Assembly (NCBI RefSeq): GCF_004341035.1
Contig: NZ_SLXK01000022.1
Coordinates: forward strand, 1-64,000
Reading direction: 5' to 3'
DNA from: Scopulibacillus darangshiensis
GTDB lineage: Bacteria > Bacillota > Bacilli > Bacillales > Sporolactobacillaceae
Length of the DNA: 64,000 bases
Below the pieces are notes generated by a model. It was not told the DNA's origin, made no database searches, and worked only from the letters and a program-made list of their open reading frames with translations. Below, one piece after another: positions 51,529-59,252 of the stretch (the first letter of the stretch is position 1; each line of letters starts with the position of its first letter). Made by a program: the position numbers and the translations under genes.

Positions 51529-52844
51529 AACCGCTGAAAATAAGGCAGTGGATGTTTGTCGGCTTGTTGATCATCCTCACTGTCCCCAGGTTATTTTACG
51601 AAATCCCCGGCTTGCTCGATCGCTATGTATTTGAACAACCATCCGAGCAACGTGCAGAATTGAAGGCAACACTGCGCGTGGCGACTGCCAACCCGGCAAA
51701 ATGGCACAATAAGGCTTGGCAAGCCGATCTTCGGAAAAAGTCGGAAAAATCCGATGTCGGGATCTTGATTTTGGATTCATCCGACCGCGTGATTTTCCGT
51801 TCCGGTCCGATTGAATCTGAAAAAAAACCGAAGCGGCAAGCAACGGTCGTGGATGGCGATCACGTATTGGGCCGGGTCCTTTTGTTTGCGCCGGATAAAG
51901 GGAATGTTTTGCCGACTGTCATAGCCGCCATTGCGGCCATATGTGCCTTCCTTTTTATCGGTTTTAAGATGGGCCGGTATGTTGTAAAACCCCTCGAGGC
52001 CATGGGCAAAGCCGCTAGACGAATCGCTGGCGGTGATCTCGACTTTGATCTGCCCAAGTCTTCCGCCGCAGAGGTCGAGGATGTGCGGGCTGCCTTTCAA
52101 GCAATGGGTCAGGGACTTCGCGAATCGATTGCCAGGCAGTCAAAATTGGAGGAAGAACGGCGGCTTTTCATAGGTGCGATTGCCCATGATCTGCGCTCAC
52201 CGTTATTTGTGCTGCGTGGTTTTTTGACGAGACTTGAAAAGGGACTTGCGAGCGACCCGGAAAAAATCGCGAGGTACGCAGCGATTTGCGGCCAAAAGGC
52301 CGAACAGCTCGATCGGCTTGTGTCTGATCTTTTTTCTTATACCAAAATGGATTATATGGAACAAACGCTGCGAAAAAAACAATTGGAAATGGGGCCTTTG
52401 ATGGACGAGGTTGTGGATGACTTCCTGCCTCTTGCCCGTGCAAAAGATGTGGTGATCGCTTACGATTCCCCAAGTACTGTATGCACACTTCAGGGAGATG
52501 GCGATTTGCTTCGGCGTGTGTTTGCAAATCTTCTTGATAATGCGATCAGGTATACGCCAGCTGAAGGAAAGATTGACGTCGGGTGGCATATGGACAAGGA
52601 TCAATTCGTCTTCACCGTCGAGGATACCGGACCGGGGATATCCGAGCATGATCTGCCCCATCTCTTTGAACCTTTTTACAGGGCAGAAGGATCGAGAAAC
52701 CGCGAAACCGGCGGAACCGGGCTCGGCCTGACGATTGCGAAACGTATTCTAAGGGCACATGGAGGCGACCTCATTGCCGGGAACCGGACATCGGGAGGAG
52801 CCGTGTTTACAGGCTGGCTTGAACTGTGCCAGGCGCCACAGTGA
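51525..52844 (+). CDS. Sensor histidine kinase partner of the OmpR-type regulator
   Basis: A 439-residue membrane kinase. It has a TM helix at residues 8-22, an extracytoplasmic region to about residue 127, a second TM helix (TVIAAIAAICAFLFIGFKMG) and a HAMP linker. The phosphoacceptor is H221 (FIGAIAHDLRSPLFVLRG). The ATPase domain carries NLLDNAIRYTP, VEDTGPGISEHDLPHLFEPFYRA and GGTGLGLTIAKRILRAHGG. It starts with GTG overlapping the regulator's stop. The extracytoplasmic part contains no domain I recognise. Confidence 0.92.
   Translation: MKPLKIRQWMFVGLLIILTVPRLFYEIPGLLDRYVFEQPSEQRAELKATLRVATANPAKWHNKAWQADLRKKSEKSDVGILILDSSDRVIFRSGPIESEKKPKRQATVVDGDHVLGRVLLFAPDKGNVLPTVIAAIAAICAFLFIGFKMGRYVVKPLEAMGKAARRIAGGDLDFDLPKSSAAEVEDVRAAFQAMGQGLRESIARQSKLEEERRLFIGAIAHDLRSPLFVLRGFLTRLEKGLASDPEKIARYAAICGQKAEQLDRLVSDLFSYTKMDYMEQTLRKKQLEMGPLMDEVVDDFLPLARAKDVVIAYDSPSTVCTLQGDGDLLRRVFANLLDNAIRYTPAEGKIDVGWHMDKDQFVFTVEDTGPGISEHDLPHLFEPFYRAEGSRNRETGGTGLGLTIAKRILRAHGGDLIAGNRTSGGAVFTGWLELCQAPQ
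52824..52843. repeat. Palindromic element, copy 3 (inverted orientation)
   Basis: ACTGTGCCAGGCGCCACAGT overlaps the 3' end of the kinase gene. Its core is the reverse complement of the TGGCGCCTGGCAC core at 47731-47743, so it is a third, inverted copy of the short element at 36044 and 47729. Confidence 0.6.
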
Positions 52845-52955
52845 CAGGCACTATTCTTTCTTGCATCTTACCTCCCCTTTTTTGCACGTTATCTCAAAAT
52901 TCATACACGTTGCGACTCATTTGCTCTTAAAGCTTGGTTTTCTTGATACAATTAA

Positions 52956-52969
52956 TGTAAGCGTTAACA
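52956..52969 (+). promoter_or_regulatory. CcpA cre box upstream of cstA
   Basis: TGTAAGCGTTAACA matches the cre consensus TGWNANCGNTNWCA at every defined position. It lies just downstream of a TACAAT -10-like hexamer (52947-52952) and 23 bp before the cstA start codon, a position expected to cause glucose repression. Confidence 0.85.
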
Positions 52970-52991
52970 TGCCTTTTTGGGAGGGAAGAGA

Positions 52992-54434
52992 ATGTATACA
53001 TTTATAGCTGGTATTATTTTACTTGTCTTAGGTTATTTTACGTACGGAAAAGTTGTTGAGAAGATTTTTGGTGTCAATCAATCAAGACAGACACCAGCAT
53101 TTAGTCACAAGGATAACATCGATTATTTGCCAATGGGCAAAAAGAAGAACTCTCTCATTCAGCTTTTGAACATTGCGGGGGTAGGCCCAATCTTTGGCCC
53201 AATTCTGGGCGCCTTATATGGTCCTGTTGCCTTCATTTGGATTGTGATCGGCTGTATTTTTGCAGGTGCCGTTCACGATTATCTGACCGGCATGATTTCC
53301 ATTCGCAACCACGGGGCACACTTGCCTGAACTTGCCGGAAAATTCCTGGGCAAAATCATGAGGCATGTCGTCAACGTTTTTACCGTCTTATTATTGCTTT
53401 TGACAGGTACGGTATTTGTCTCGGCCCCGGCTGATCTTATCCATAATATGACTAGCAGCTGGCTGCCGCTTGGGATTATTGTGGGCATCATCTTTTTATA
53501 TTATATTTTGGCGACCTTATTGCCGATTGATAAAATTATCGGCAGGCTCTACCCATACTTTGGCGCTTTATTATTAATCAGTGCTATCGGCGTCGGCGGA
53601 ACCCTTGTCATAACCGGTGCGCCAATTCCCGAGCTGTCGTTTACAAACATGCACCCAGACAATGCGCCGATCTTCCCGCTTTTATTCTTAACTATTTCTT
53701 GCGGGGCGCTTTCAGGGTTTCATGCGACACAGACGCCAATTATCTCGCGTACGACTGAAGGCGAGAAGCAAGGCCGTTTCATCTTTTACGGCATGATGAT
53801 CGCTGAAGGCATCATTGCGATGATCTGGGCCGCAGCGGCCATGAGTCTCTTCCATGGTTCTGAAGGATTGAATCAAGTGTTGGCTGAAGCCGGACCTGCA
53901 GGTGTTGTCAGCGAGGTTTCAACCAAAATGTTAGGCGCCGTCGGCGGCACACTAGCTGTGCTTGGTGTCATTGTTTTGCCTATCACATCCGGAGATACAG
54001 CCTTCCGCTCAGCTCGGATGATTATCGCCGACTATTTAAAGATATCTCAAAAAAAGATTGGCTCACGTCTATGGATCGCGGTTCCGCTCTTTGTTATCTC
54101 GTTTGCTTTAACAAAAATTGACTTTACTATTCTCTGGCGCTATTTTTCATGGGCAAACCAATCAACAGCTGTCATTGCCCTATGGGTCGGTGCCATGTAT
54201 CTCTTTATCGCTAAGAAAAACTACTGGATTGCCATGATTCCAGGCGTATTTATGACAATGACGACATTCACCTATATATTAAATGCTCAAATCGGATTTC
54301 GCCTGCCAATGCAGATCTCATACGTCTTTGCAGGTATCATAACAGCCGCCGCTTTGGTCGCCTTCTTTGTGGCCGGCAAAAGAGCGCAGAAAAGAAATCT
54401 GCAATTGGACGATGACATTTCCGGAGCCGCCTAA
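52992..54434 (+). CDS. cstA: CstA family carbon starvation/pyruvate-type transporter
   Basis: A 480-residue polytopic membrane protein of the CstA family (short Gram-positive type). Motifs are FGVNQSRQTPAFSHKDNIDYLPMGKKKNSLIQLLNIAGVGPIFGPILGALYGPVAFIWIVIGCIFAGAVHDYLTGMISIRNHGAHLPEL, CGALSGFHATQTPIISRT and PITSGDTAFRSARMIIADYL, all standard for the family. CstA proteins take up pyruvate and/or peptides on carbon starvation. ATG at 52992 follows GGGAGGGAAGAG, while the frame upstream lacks a site. A perfect cre box upstream predicts repression by CcpA. Its stop codon overlaps the start of a 50-residue membrane protein. Confidence 0.94.
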   Translation: MYTFIAGIILLVLGYFTYGKVVEKIFGVNQSRQTPAFSHKDNIDYLPMGKKKNSLIQLLNIAGVGPIFGPILGALYGPVAFIWIVIGCIFAGAVHDYLTGMISIRNHGAHLPELAGKFLGKIMRHVVNVFTVLLLLLTGTVFVSAPADLIHNMTSSWLPLGIIVGIIFLYYILATLLPIDKIIGRLYPYFGALLLISAIGVGGTLVITGAPIPELSFTNMHPDNAPIFPLLFLTISCGALSGFHATQTPIISRTTEGEKQGRFIFYGMMIAEGIIAMIWAAAAMSLFHGSEGLNQVLAEAGPAGVVSEVSTKMLGAVGGTLAVLGVIVLPITSGDTAFRSARMIIADYLKISQKKIGSRLWIAVPLFVISFALTKIDFTILWRYFSWANQSTAVIALWVGAMYLFIAKKNYWIAMIPGVFMTMTTFTYILNAQIGFRLPMQISYVFAGIITAAALVAFFVAGKRAQKRNLQLDDDISGAA

Positions 54435-54586
54435 TGGGCTGCTGCGATCCCAATTTCCGCAAGGACGTTGAACAGCAAGAGGAACATGTCAATCAGCATC
54501 AGCGGGAGTCCGTCCCGCTCGCGGTGAAATCTATTATTGTCGCCGTTGTTGCCGCCGTCATTGGATTACTGATCTACATGTCATGA
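54434..54586 (+). CDS. Small membrane protein translationally coupled to cstA
   Basis: A 50-residue protein: a Cys-containing soluble start (MGCCDPNFRKDVEQQEEHVN...) and one C-terminal transmembrane helix (IIVAVVAAVIGLLIYM). Its ATG shares bases with the cstA stop (TAATG), so translation should be coupled. E. coli cstA-type genes are also followed by a small Cys-containing protein gene (YbdD/YjiX), though the sequence here is different. A role as a small subunit or regulator of the transporter is inferred from position. A strong terminator follows directly. Confidence 0.75.
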   Translation: MGCCDPNFRKDVEQQEEHVNQHQRESVPLAVKSIIVAVVAAVIGLLIYMS

Positions 54587-54591
54587 TTGCA

Positions 54592-54626
54592 CCACCCGCA
54601 AGCCTAAGGCTAGCGGGTGGTTTTTT
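54592..54626 (+). terminator. Terminator of the cstA operon
   Basis: CCACCCGC (54592-54599) pairs with GCGGGTGG (54613-54620), with additional AGCC/GGCT pairing in the loop. Six T residues follow. It begins six bases after the small membrane protein stop. Confidence 0.92.
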
Positions 54627-54649
54627 GATGCGGGGGATGAAGGCGGGGC

Positions 54650-55300
54650 TTGGGGACGCTTTTGAAATACTGAAGCAGAAATCCAGAAATGGACTCCGTC
54701 CTCTTGGCAGATTTCTGCGTCCTTTTCCCGATATATTGCGGCTTCGGACCGGGTTCTGCGTCCTCATAAGCGGTGTTTGCGTCCTCATCGGTGACTTCTG
54801 CGTCCTTTTCCCGATATATTGCGGCTTCGGACTGGGTTCCGCGTCCTCATGAGCAGTGTTTGCGTCCTCATCGGTGACTTCTGCGTCCTTTTCCCGATAT
54901 ATTGCGTCTTCGGACTGGGTTCCGCAGCCTCATGAGCGGTGTTTGCGTCCTCATCGGTGACTTCTGCGTCCTTTTCCCGATATATTGCGTCTTCGGACTG
55001 GGTTCCGCGTCCTCATGAGCAGTGATTGCGTCTTCATCGGTGACTTCTGCGTCCTTTTCCCGATATATTGCGTCTTCATCGGTGACTTCTGCGTCCTTTT
55101 CCCGATATATTGCGTCTTCGGACTGGGTTCTGCGTCCTCATAAGCGGTGTTTGCGTCCTCATCGGTGACTTCTGCGTCCTTTTCCTATTATATTACGTCT
55201 CGGGGCCGGGTTCCGCGGCCTCATGAGCGGGCTTGCTCCACTCTGATCGAGGCTCGCTCCACTTCCACTGAACCTCGCGCCACTTCCGCCTAGTCACAAA
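54650..55300. repeat. 83-bp tandem repeat array with leader and trailer (array C)
   Basis: TTCTGCGTCC recurs at 54713, 54796, 54879, 54962, 55045, 55087 and 55170. The step is 83 bp except for one half-unit of 42 bp. Each unit has GCGTC words spaced 21, 20, 21 and 21 bp. A leader (about 54655-54705, GCTTGGGG...GCTTTTGAAA...CTGAAGC) and a trailer (about 55225-55300, repeated CTCGCTCCACTT words) flank it; both recur at array D. The remaining 200 bp up to the next gene (55501) are AT-rich and presumably hold its promoter. Confidence 0.93.
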
Positions 55301-55500
55301 CTACCCCTGTTGTAATACAGCTACAGACTTTAACCCTCCTCATTTTTTCCCGAAAGTTATAAATTCACCCTTGACGGAATTATTCAAATTAACATATAAT
55401 TCACATATACTTAATTAAGTATTGCTTAACTATCCTTTGCTGAATTCACGCAACATCCCTTGGCAATATTCGTAGACACTCATTTCTGGGGGGAGAATGA

Positions 55501-55719
55501 ATGAAAACATCATCGTTAATCATGTCCTATCTGCAGCAGCATCCTGGATCTGGTTACAAACAAATTCTGAAGCATTGCCGAAATAATATGGCATACGAGC
55601 AACATGACCATCACCTATTTAAATCACATATTGCATCAAATCTTAGGAAGCTTAGAAAGAAAAATAAGGCGATTAATAAAGGAAATGTATGGTATCTAAA
55701 TGAAAAAGCCAGTTCCTAA
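55501..55719 (+). CDS. Small winged-helix-like hypothetical protein
   Basis: A 72-residue basic, His-rich protein. The pattern SSLIMSYLQQHPGSGYKQILKHC... then LFKSHIASNLRKLRKKNKAINKGNVWYLNE is that expected of a winged helix: three helices, then a beta-hairpin ending in a Trp/Tyr. DNA binding is therefore plausible but not shown. It starts with ATG after GGGGGGAG. The flavin reductase gene begins 24 bp downstream, so they are probably co-transcribed. Confidence 0.6.
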   Translation: MKTSSLIMSYLQQHPGSGYKQILKHCRNNMAYEQHDHHLFKSHIASNLRKLRKKNKAINKGNVWYLNEKASS

Positions 55720-55743
55720 TCATTTTTAAAGGGGGAAACAGTC

Positions 55744-56238
55744 ATGATGACGAAAGTCGATGGCCATGCGCTCAGGAATGCTTGCGGTAAATTTCTTACC
55801 GGGGTCACGGTCGTAACCGCTCAAGGAAAGGACGGGAACCAAGTCGGATTTACAGCTAATTCATTTTCATCCGTTTCGCTTGAACCGCCGATGGTTCTGA
55901 TTTGCGTCGGGAAAAACATTACATCATATGATCAAATCCTTAGTGCCGATGGATTCGCCGTCCATGTCCTTTCGGTGGATCAAAAGGACCTTTCAACCCA
56001 CTTTGCCAAAAAAGGAGGGGACAAATTTAAAGATTTGGTCAAGGCAACGGGGTTGTACGCTGCACCTATTCTTTCAGACTGCAGCGCTGTGTTTGAATGC
56101 CGTACTGCTAATCAGATTGATGCCGGCGACCACACGATCTTGCTTGGCGAAGTGGAACAACTTACATCACAGGAACCTGCAAAAGAACCGCTTGGCTTTT
56201 TCCAAGGCAAGTACACGTCAATTGGTATTGAAGCTTGA
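55744..56238 (+). CDS. Flavin reductase family protein (FMN-binding split barrel)
   Basis: A 164-residue HpaC-like flavin reductase. Features are RNACGKFLTGVTVVTAQGKDGNQVGFTANSFSSVSLEPPMVLICVGKN (flavin-binding split barrel), a conserved FAVHVLSVDQKDLSTHFAKKGGDKF, and AGDHTILLGEVEQL followed by FFQGKY. Such proteins supply reduced FMN or FAD to two-component monooxygenases; no monooxygenase gene lies nearby. Ribosome binding site AAAGGGGGAAA. Possibly in one operon with the permease and aldehyde dehydrogenase downstream. Confidence 0.88.
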   Translation: MMTKVDGHALRNACGKFLTGVTVVTAQGKDGNQVGFTANSFSSVSLEPPMVLICVGKNITSYDQILSADGFAVHVLSVDQKDLSTHFAKKGGDKFKDLVKATGLYAAPILSDCSAVFECRTANQIDAGDHTILLGEVEQLTSQEPAKEPLGFFQGKYTSIGIEA

Positions 56239-56245
56239 AACTTTA

Positions 56246-56281
56246 GGTGCGGGTGACCATAGTACCGGCGCTGCCCGCACC
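56246..56281 (+). promoter_or_regulatory. GC-rich hairpin between flavin reductase and permease genes
   Basis: GGTGCGGG (56246-56253) pairs with CCCGCACC (56274-56281). No T-run follows, so it may be an mRNA processing or attenuating hairpin rather than a full terminator. A second small hairpin (AAGCGCTT...AAGCGCC) lies just upstream of the permease ribosome binding site. Confidence 0.4.
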
Positions 56282-56356
56282 CTGCCTCTATTCAAAAGCT
56301 GAATTGGAAGCGCTTAAAAAGCGCCACCCAAAAAAATGTATTGGAGGAGTCCAATT

Positions 56357-57742
56357 TTGAAAATCGAGAAAAGAAGCATCGATTTTGTTCCCAAGGAAGA
56401 ACGTCATGGTAAACCAACCCATCTCTTTCCTGTTTGGTTTGGTGCGAATATGCACATTACGACACTTGTTACTGGCGCCCTGGTCTTTTCTCTCGGTCAA
56501 AATTTTATATGGAGTATTGTTGCCATCGTGATCGGTAACCTGATTGGGGCCATTTTCATGGCGTCTCATTCCGCGCAAGGGCCGCAGTTGGGCATTCCCC
56601 AGATGATTCAAAGCCGGGCCCAATATGGCGTAATAGGTGCGATCGTCCCTTTGATCGTTGCCATGTGCATCTATTTTGGTTATCTGATAAGCAGCGGCCT
56701 GTTAGGGGCTCAAGCATTTGCAAGCGCCTTCTCGATCGGGCTGACCCCTTCTATCATTTTACTTAACCTGTTAACCTTTCTTGTTGCGCTGTTTGGGCAC
56801 GATGTCATTCATAAAATGCAAAAGTATTTTTCATGGATATTCTTTATTGTCTTTTTTGTTGTGACGATCATGGCCCTTCGCATTCCCGTTCCTGCGGGCA
56901 GCTGGTCGGCGGGAGGCTTTGACCCGACAATATTTATGCTTAGCGTTGGCATTACGGCTTCATGGCAGCTTTCTTTTGCGCCGTATGTTGCGGATTATTC
57001 GAGGTATTTGCCAATAGATACCTCCCCGCATAAAACTTTTTGGTACACCTATGCCGGCACTGTTATAGGGGCCGCTTGGATGGAGATCATCGGGGTTATT
57101 TTTGCTCTGGCCGTTCCACATTTCTTGGATCATCCAGGCAGCAATCTGGCCCAGATTTTCAGCGGGCCGCTCGTTTTTATGATGTACATCATCATCGTGT
57201 TGGGTCAGCTCTCAATTAATACTTTTAATTTATACGGTGCATTCATGTCAACGACGACCGTCCTTGAACCGTTTACTAAACTAAAAATCACACCTAGGGT
57301 CAGAGGAACGTTTTTCTTCTGCATCACTTTAATTGGAACAGTTATAACCATTTGGGGACAAGAAAACTTTATGGCGTTTTTTCAAAACTTTTTAACTTTC
57401 CTAGGGTTCTCTTTAATTCCATGGACATCTATCAATCTGATCGACTATTACATGCTGCGGCGAGGAGAATATGTGATCAAAGATATCTTCGACCTAAATG
57501 GCCGCTATGGAAAAGTAAACTGGATCACGATTATTGCTTATGTGCTGTCTATTGGCCTGCAAATTCCTTTTATTAATACCTCATTCTATGTGGGGCCTGT
57601 CGCGAAAGCGCTGGACGGCGCGGATTTTGCCTGGGTCATTGGTCTTGTCGTGCCCTTGATTTTTTACTACTTCCCTATGAAGTATAAGATTCGAACAAAG
57701 GAAAACCAAAATCCGGTTAAGGCCGATATCAGCAACATCTAG
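56357..57742 (+). CDS. NCS1 family permease (cytosine/purine/hydantoin type)
   Basis: A 461-residue membrane transporter with 12 predicted helices. NCS1 features are the N-terminal ...FPVWFGANMHITTLVTGALVF, GNLIGAIFMASHSAQGPQLGIPQMIQSRAQYGVIGAIVP, WQLSFAPYVADYSRYLP and the late WTSINLIDYYMLRRGEY. Transports a nucleobase, hydantoin or related compound with Na+ or H+. TTG at 56357 is taken as start because GGAGGAG precedes it by eight bases. The next gene is an aldehyde dehydrogenase, suggesting the imported compound is degraded through an aldehyde. Confidence 0.9.
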   Translation: MKIEKRSIDFVPKEERHGKPTHLFPVWFGANMHITTLVTGALVFSLGQNFIWSIVAIVIGNLIGAIFMASHSAQGPQLGIPQMIQSRAQYGVIGAIVPLIVAMCIYFGYLISSGLLGAQAFASAFSIGLTPSIILLNLLTFLVALFGHDVIHKMQKYFSWIFFIVFFVVTIMALRIPVPAGSWSAGGFDPTIFMLSVGITASWQLSFAPYVADYSRYLPIDTSPHKTFWYTYAGTVIGAAWMEIIGVIFALAVPHFLDHPGSNLAQIFSGPLVFMMYIIIVLGQLSINTFNLYGAFMSTTTVLEPFTKLKITPRVRGTFFFCITLIGTVITIWGQENFMAFFQNFLTFLGFSLIPWTSINLIDYYMLRRGEYVIKDIFDLNGRYGKVNWITIIAYVLSIGLQIPFINTSFYVGPVAKALDGADFAWVIGLVVPLIFYYFPMKYKIRTKENQNPVKADISNI

Positions 57743-57777
57743 CTTTATTTTATTCACTGACAAAGGAGAGAATCTGA

Positions 57778-59205
57778 TTGACTAATCATCTTATCTATAT
57801 CAATGGAAAATGGGTTGGAGAAGGACTAGAGAAAATGGATGTGATCAATCCTGCTAATCATGAGAAAATCGCTTCGGTTCCGAAGGGCGGAACGGCAGAA
57901 GCGGAACATGCCGCAGATGCTGCTTACGAGGCCTTTCAAACATGGTCCAAAAAAACAGCGGGCGAACGCAGCGAGCTGCTATTAAACTGGCACAGGCTCA
58001 TAGATGAAAACAAGGAAGCTATCGGGAAAATCATGACGCTTGAACAAGGAAAGCCTTTAAAAGAAGCTATCGGTGAGGTCAATTACGCCAACGGATTTAA
58101 TCTATGGTATGCCGAAGAAGGCAAACGGATTTACGGGGAAACGATTCCCGCCTCCCATCCTAATAAACGCATTCTCGTTCAGAAGCAGCCGGTCGGTGTC
58201 GTAGCAGCGATTACACCTTGGAACTTTCCCGCGGCGATGATTACCCGAAAGGTTGCCCCGGCACTAGCAGCAGGCTGCACGGTCGTCGTGAAACCAGCAG
58301 GCCAGACCCCTCTTACGGCTTTAAAGCTGGCCGAGCTTGCTGAGGAGGCTGGTTTCCCTAAGGGCGTTATCAATGTTGTCACAGGCCGTTCAAAAGAAAT
58401 TGGCGAGGCATGGTTAAAAGATGACAGAGTCAGAAAACTGACTTTTACCGGATCGACCGAGGTGGGTAAACAATTAATGCAAGGCGCCGCCCGCACGATG
58501 AAAAAGGTGTCTCTTGAACTCGGAGGCCACGCCCCCTTTATCGTAATGGATGATGCCGATGTGGACAAAGCGATTGAAGGCCTAATAGGTTCAAAGTTCC
58601 GAAATGCCGGGCAAACCTGTATCTGCACAAACCGTGTCTATGTTCAGGAATCAATAGCGTCTGGGTTCACAGTAAAGCTTGCTGAGGCCGTGGCCAAGCT
58701 GAAAATCGGCGATGGACTGGATGGAGCAACTGACATTGGCCCGCTCATCGACCAAGGTGCTGTGGAAAAAGTAGAACAGCATGTCCAAGATGCCATCGAT
58801 AAAGGGGCTCGGATCGAAGCCGGCGGAAAGAAAGCGGATGCTGATGCAGGATTTTATTTTGAACCAACGGTATTATCCGGGGTAACGGAAGAAATGATGT
58901 GTATGACTGAAGAAACATTCGGTCCTTTGGCACCCATTGCCGCTTTTCAGACTGAGGAGGAAGCGATTGCCAGAGCGAACGACACCCCATATGGACTCGC
59001 GGCTTATGTCTTTACCGAAAACATCGGACGGGCCATCCGCATTAGCGAACAGCTTGAATACGGGATTGTCGGGCTTAACGACGGGCTCCCTTCCGTCCCC
59101 CAAGCGCCATTTGGCGGCTTCAAGGAAAGCGGCTTAGGCAGAGAAGGCGGGCATCATGGGATTGAGGAATTTTTAGAAATAAAATATATATCACTCGCTT
59201 TTTAA
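57778..59205 (+). CDS. NAD(P)-dependent aldehyde dehydrogenase, succinate-semialdehyde dehydrogenase-like
   Basis: A 475-residue enzyme. Motifs are MTLEQGKPLKEAIGEVNYANGFNLWYAEEGKRIYGETIPA (GabD-like), AITPWNFPAAMITRKVAPALAAGCTVVVKPAGQTPLTAL, FTGSTEVGKQLM, the base Glu in VSLELGGHAPFIV, the catalytic Cys in FRNAGQTCICTNRVYVQ, and EETFGPLAPIAAF. The GQTCIC site with KPAGQTP is typical of succinate/glutarate semialdehyde dehydrogenases. TTG start after AAAGGAGAG. It lies 35 bp after the permease, and a terminator follows. Confidence 0.9.
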   Translation: MTNHLIYINGKWVGEGLEKMDVINPANHEKIASVPKGGTAEAEHAADAAYEAFQTWSKKTAGERSELLLNWHRLIDENKEAIGKIMTLEQGKPLKEAIGEVNYANGFNLWYAEEGKRIYGETIPASHPNKRILVQKQPVGVVAAITPWNFPAAMITRKVAPALAAGCTVVVKPAGQTPLTALKLAELAEEAGFPKGVINVVTGRSKEIGEAWLKDDRVRKLTFTGSTEVGKQLMQGAARTMKKVSLELGGHAPFIVMDDADVDKAIEGLIGSKFRNAGQTCICTNRVYVQESIASGFTVKLAEAVAKLKIGDGLDGATDIGPLIDQGAVEKVEQHVQDAIDKGARIEAGGKKADADAGFYFEPTVLSGVTEEMMCMTEETFGPLAPIAAFQTEEEAIARANDTPYGLAAYVFTENIGRAIRISEQLEYGIVGLNDGLPSVPQAPFGGFKESGLGREGGHHGIEEFLEIKYISLAF

Positions 59206-59220
59206 CAGCTGCACACTTTA

Positions 59221-59252
59221 AGCAGCCCCAGTCGGAGCTTGGGGCTGCTTTT
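59221..59252 (+). terminator. Terminator of the aldehyde dehydrogenase operon
   Basis: A perfect 10-bp stem AGCAGCCCCA/TGGGGCTGCT (59221-59230 with 59240-59249) is followed by a short T tract, 16 bp after the stop. Its 3' half also forms the start of the leader of repeat array D. Confidence 0.85.

Noticed and set aside
56239-56356. Riboswitch upstream of the NCS1 permease
   Set aside because: Two hairpins are present, but no purine, TPP or other known riboswitch core sequence could be identified.
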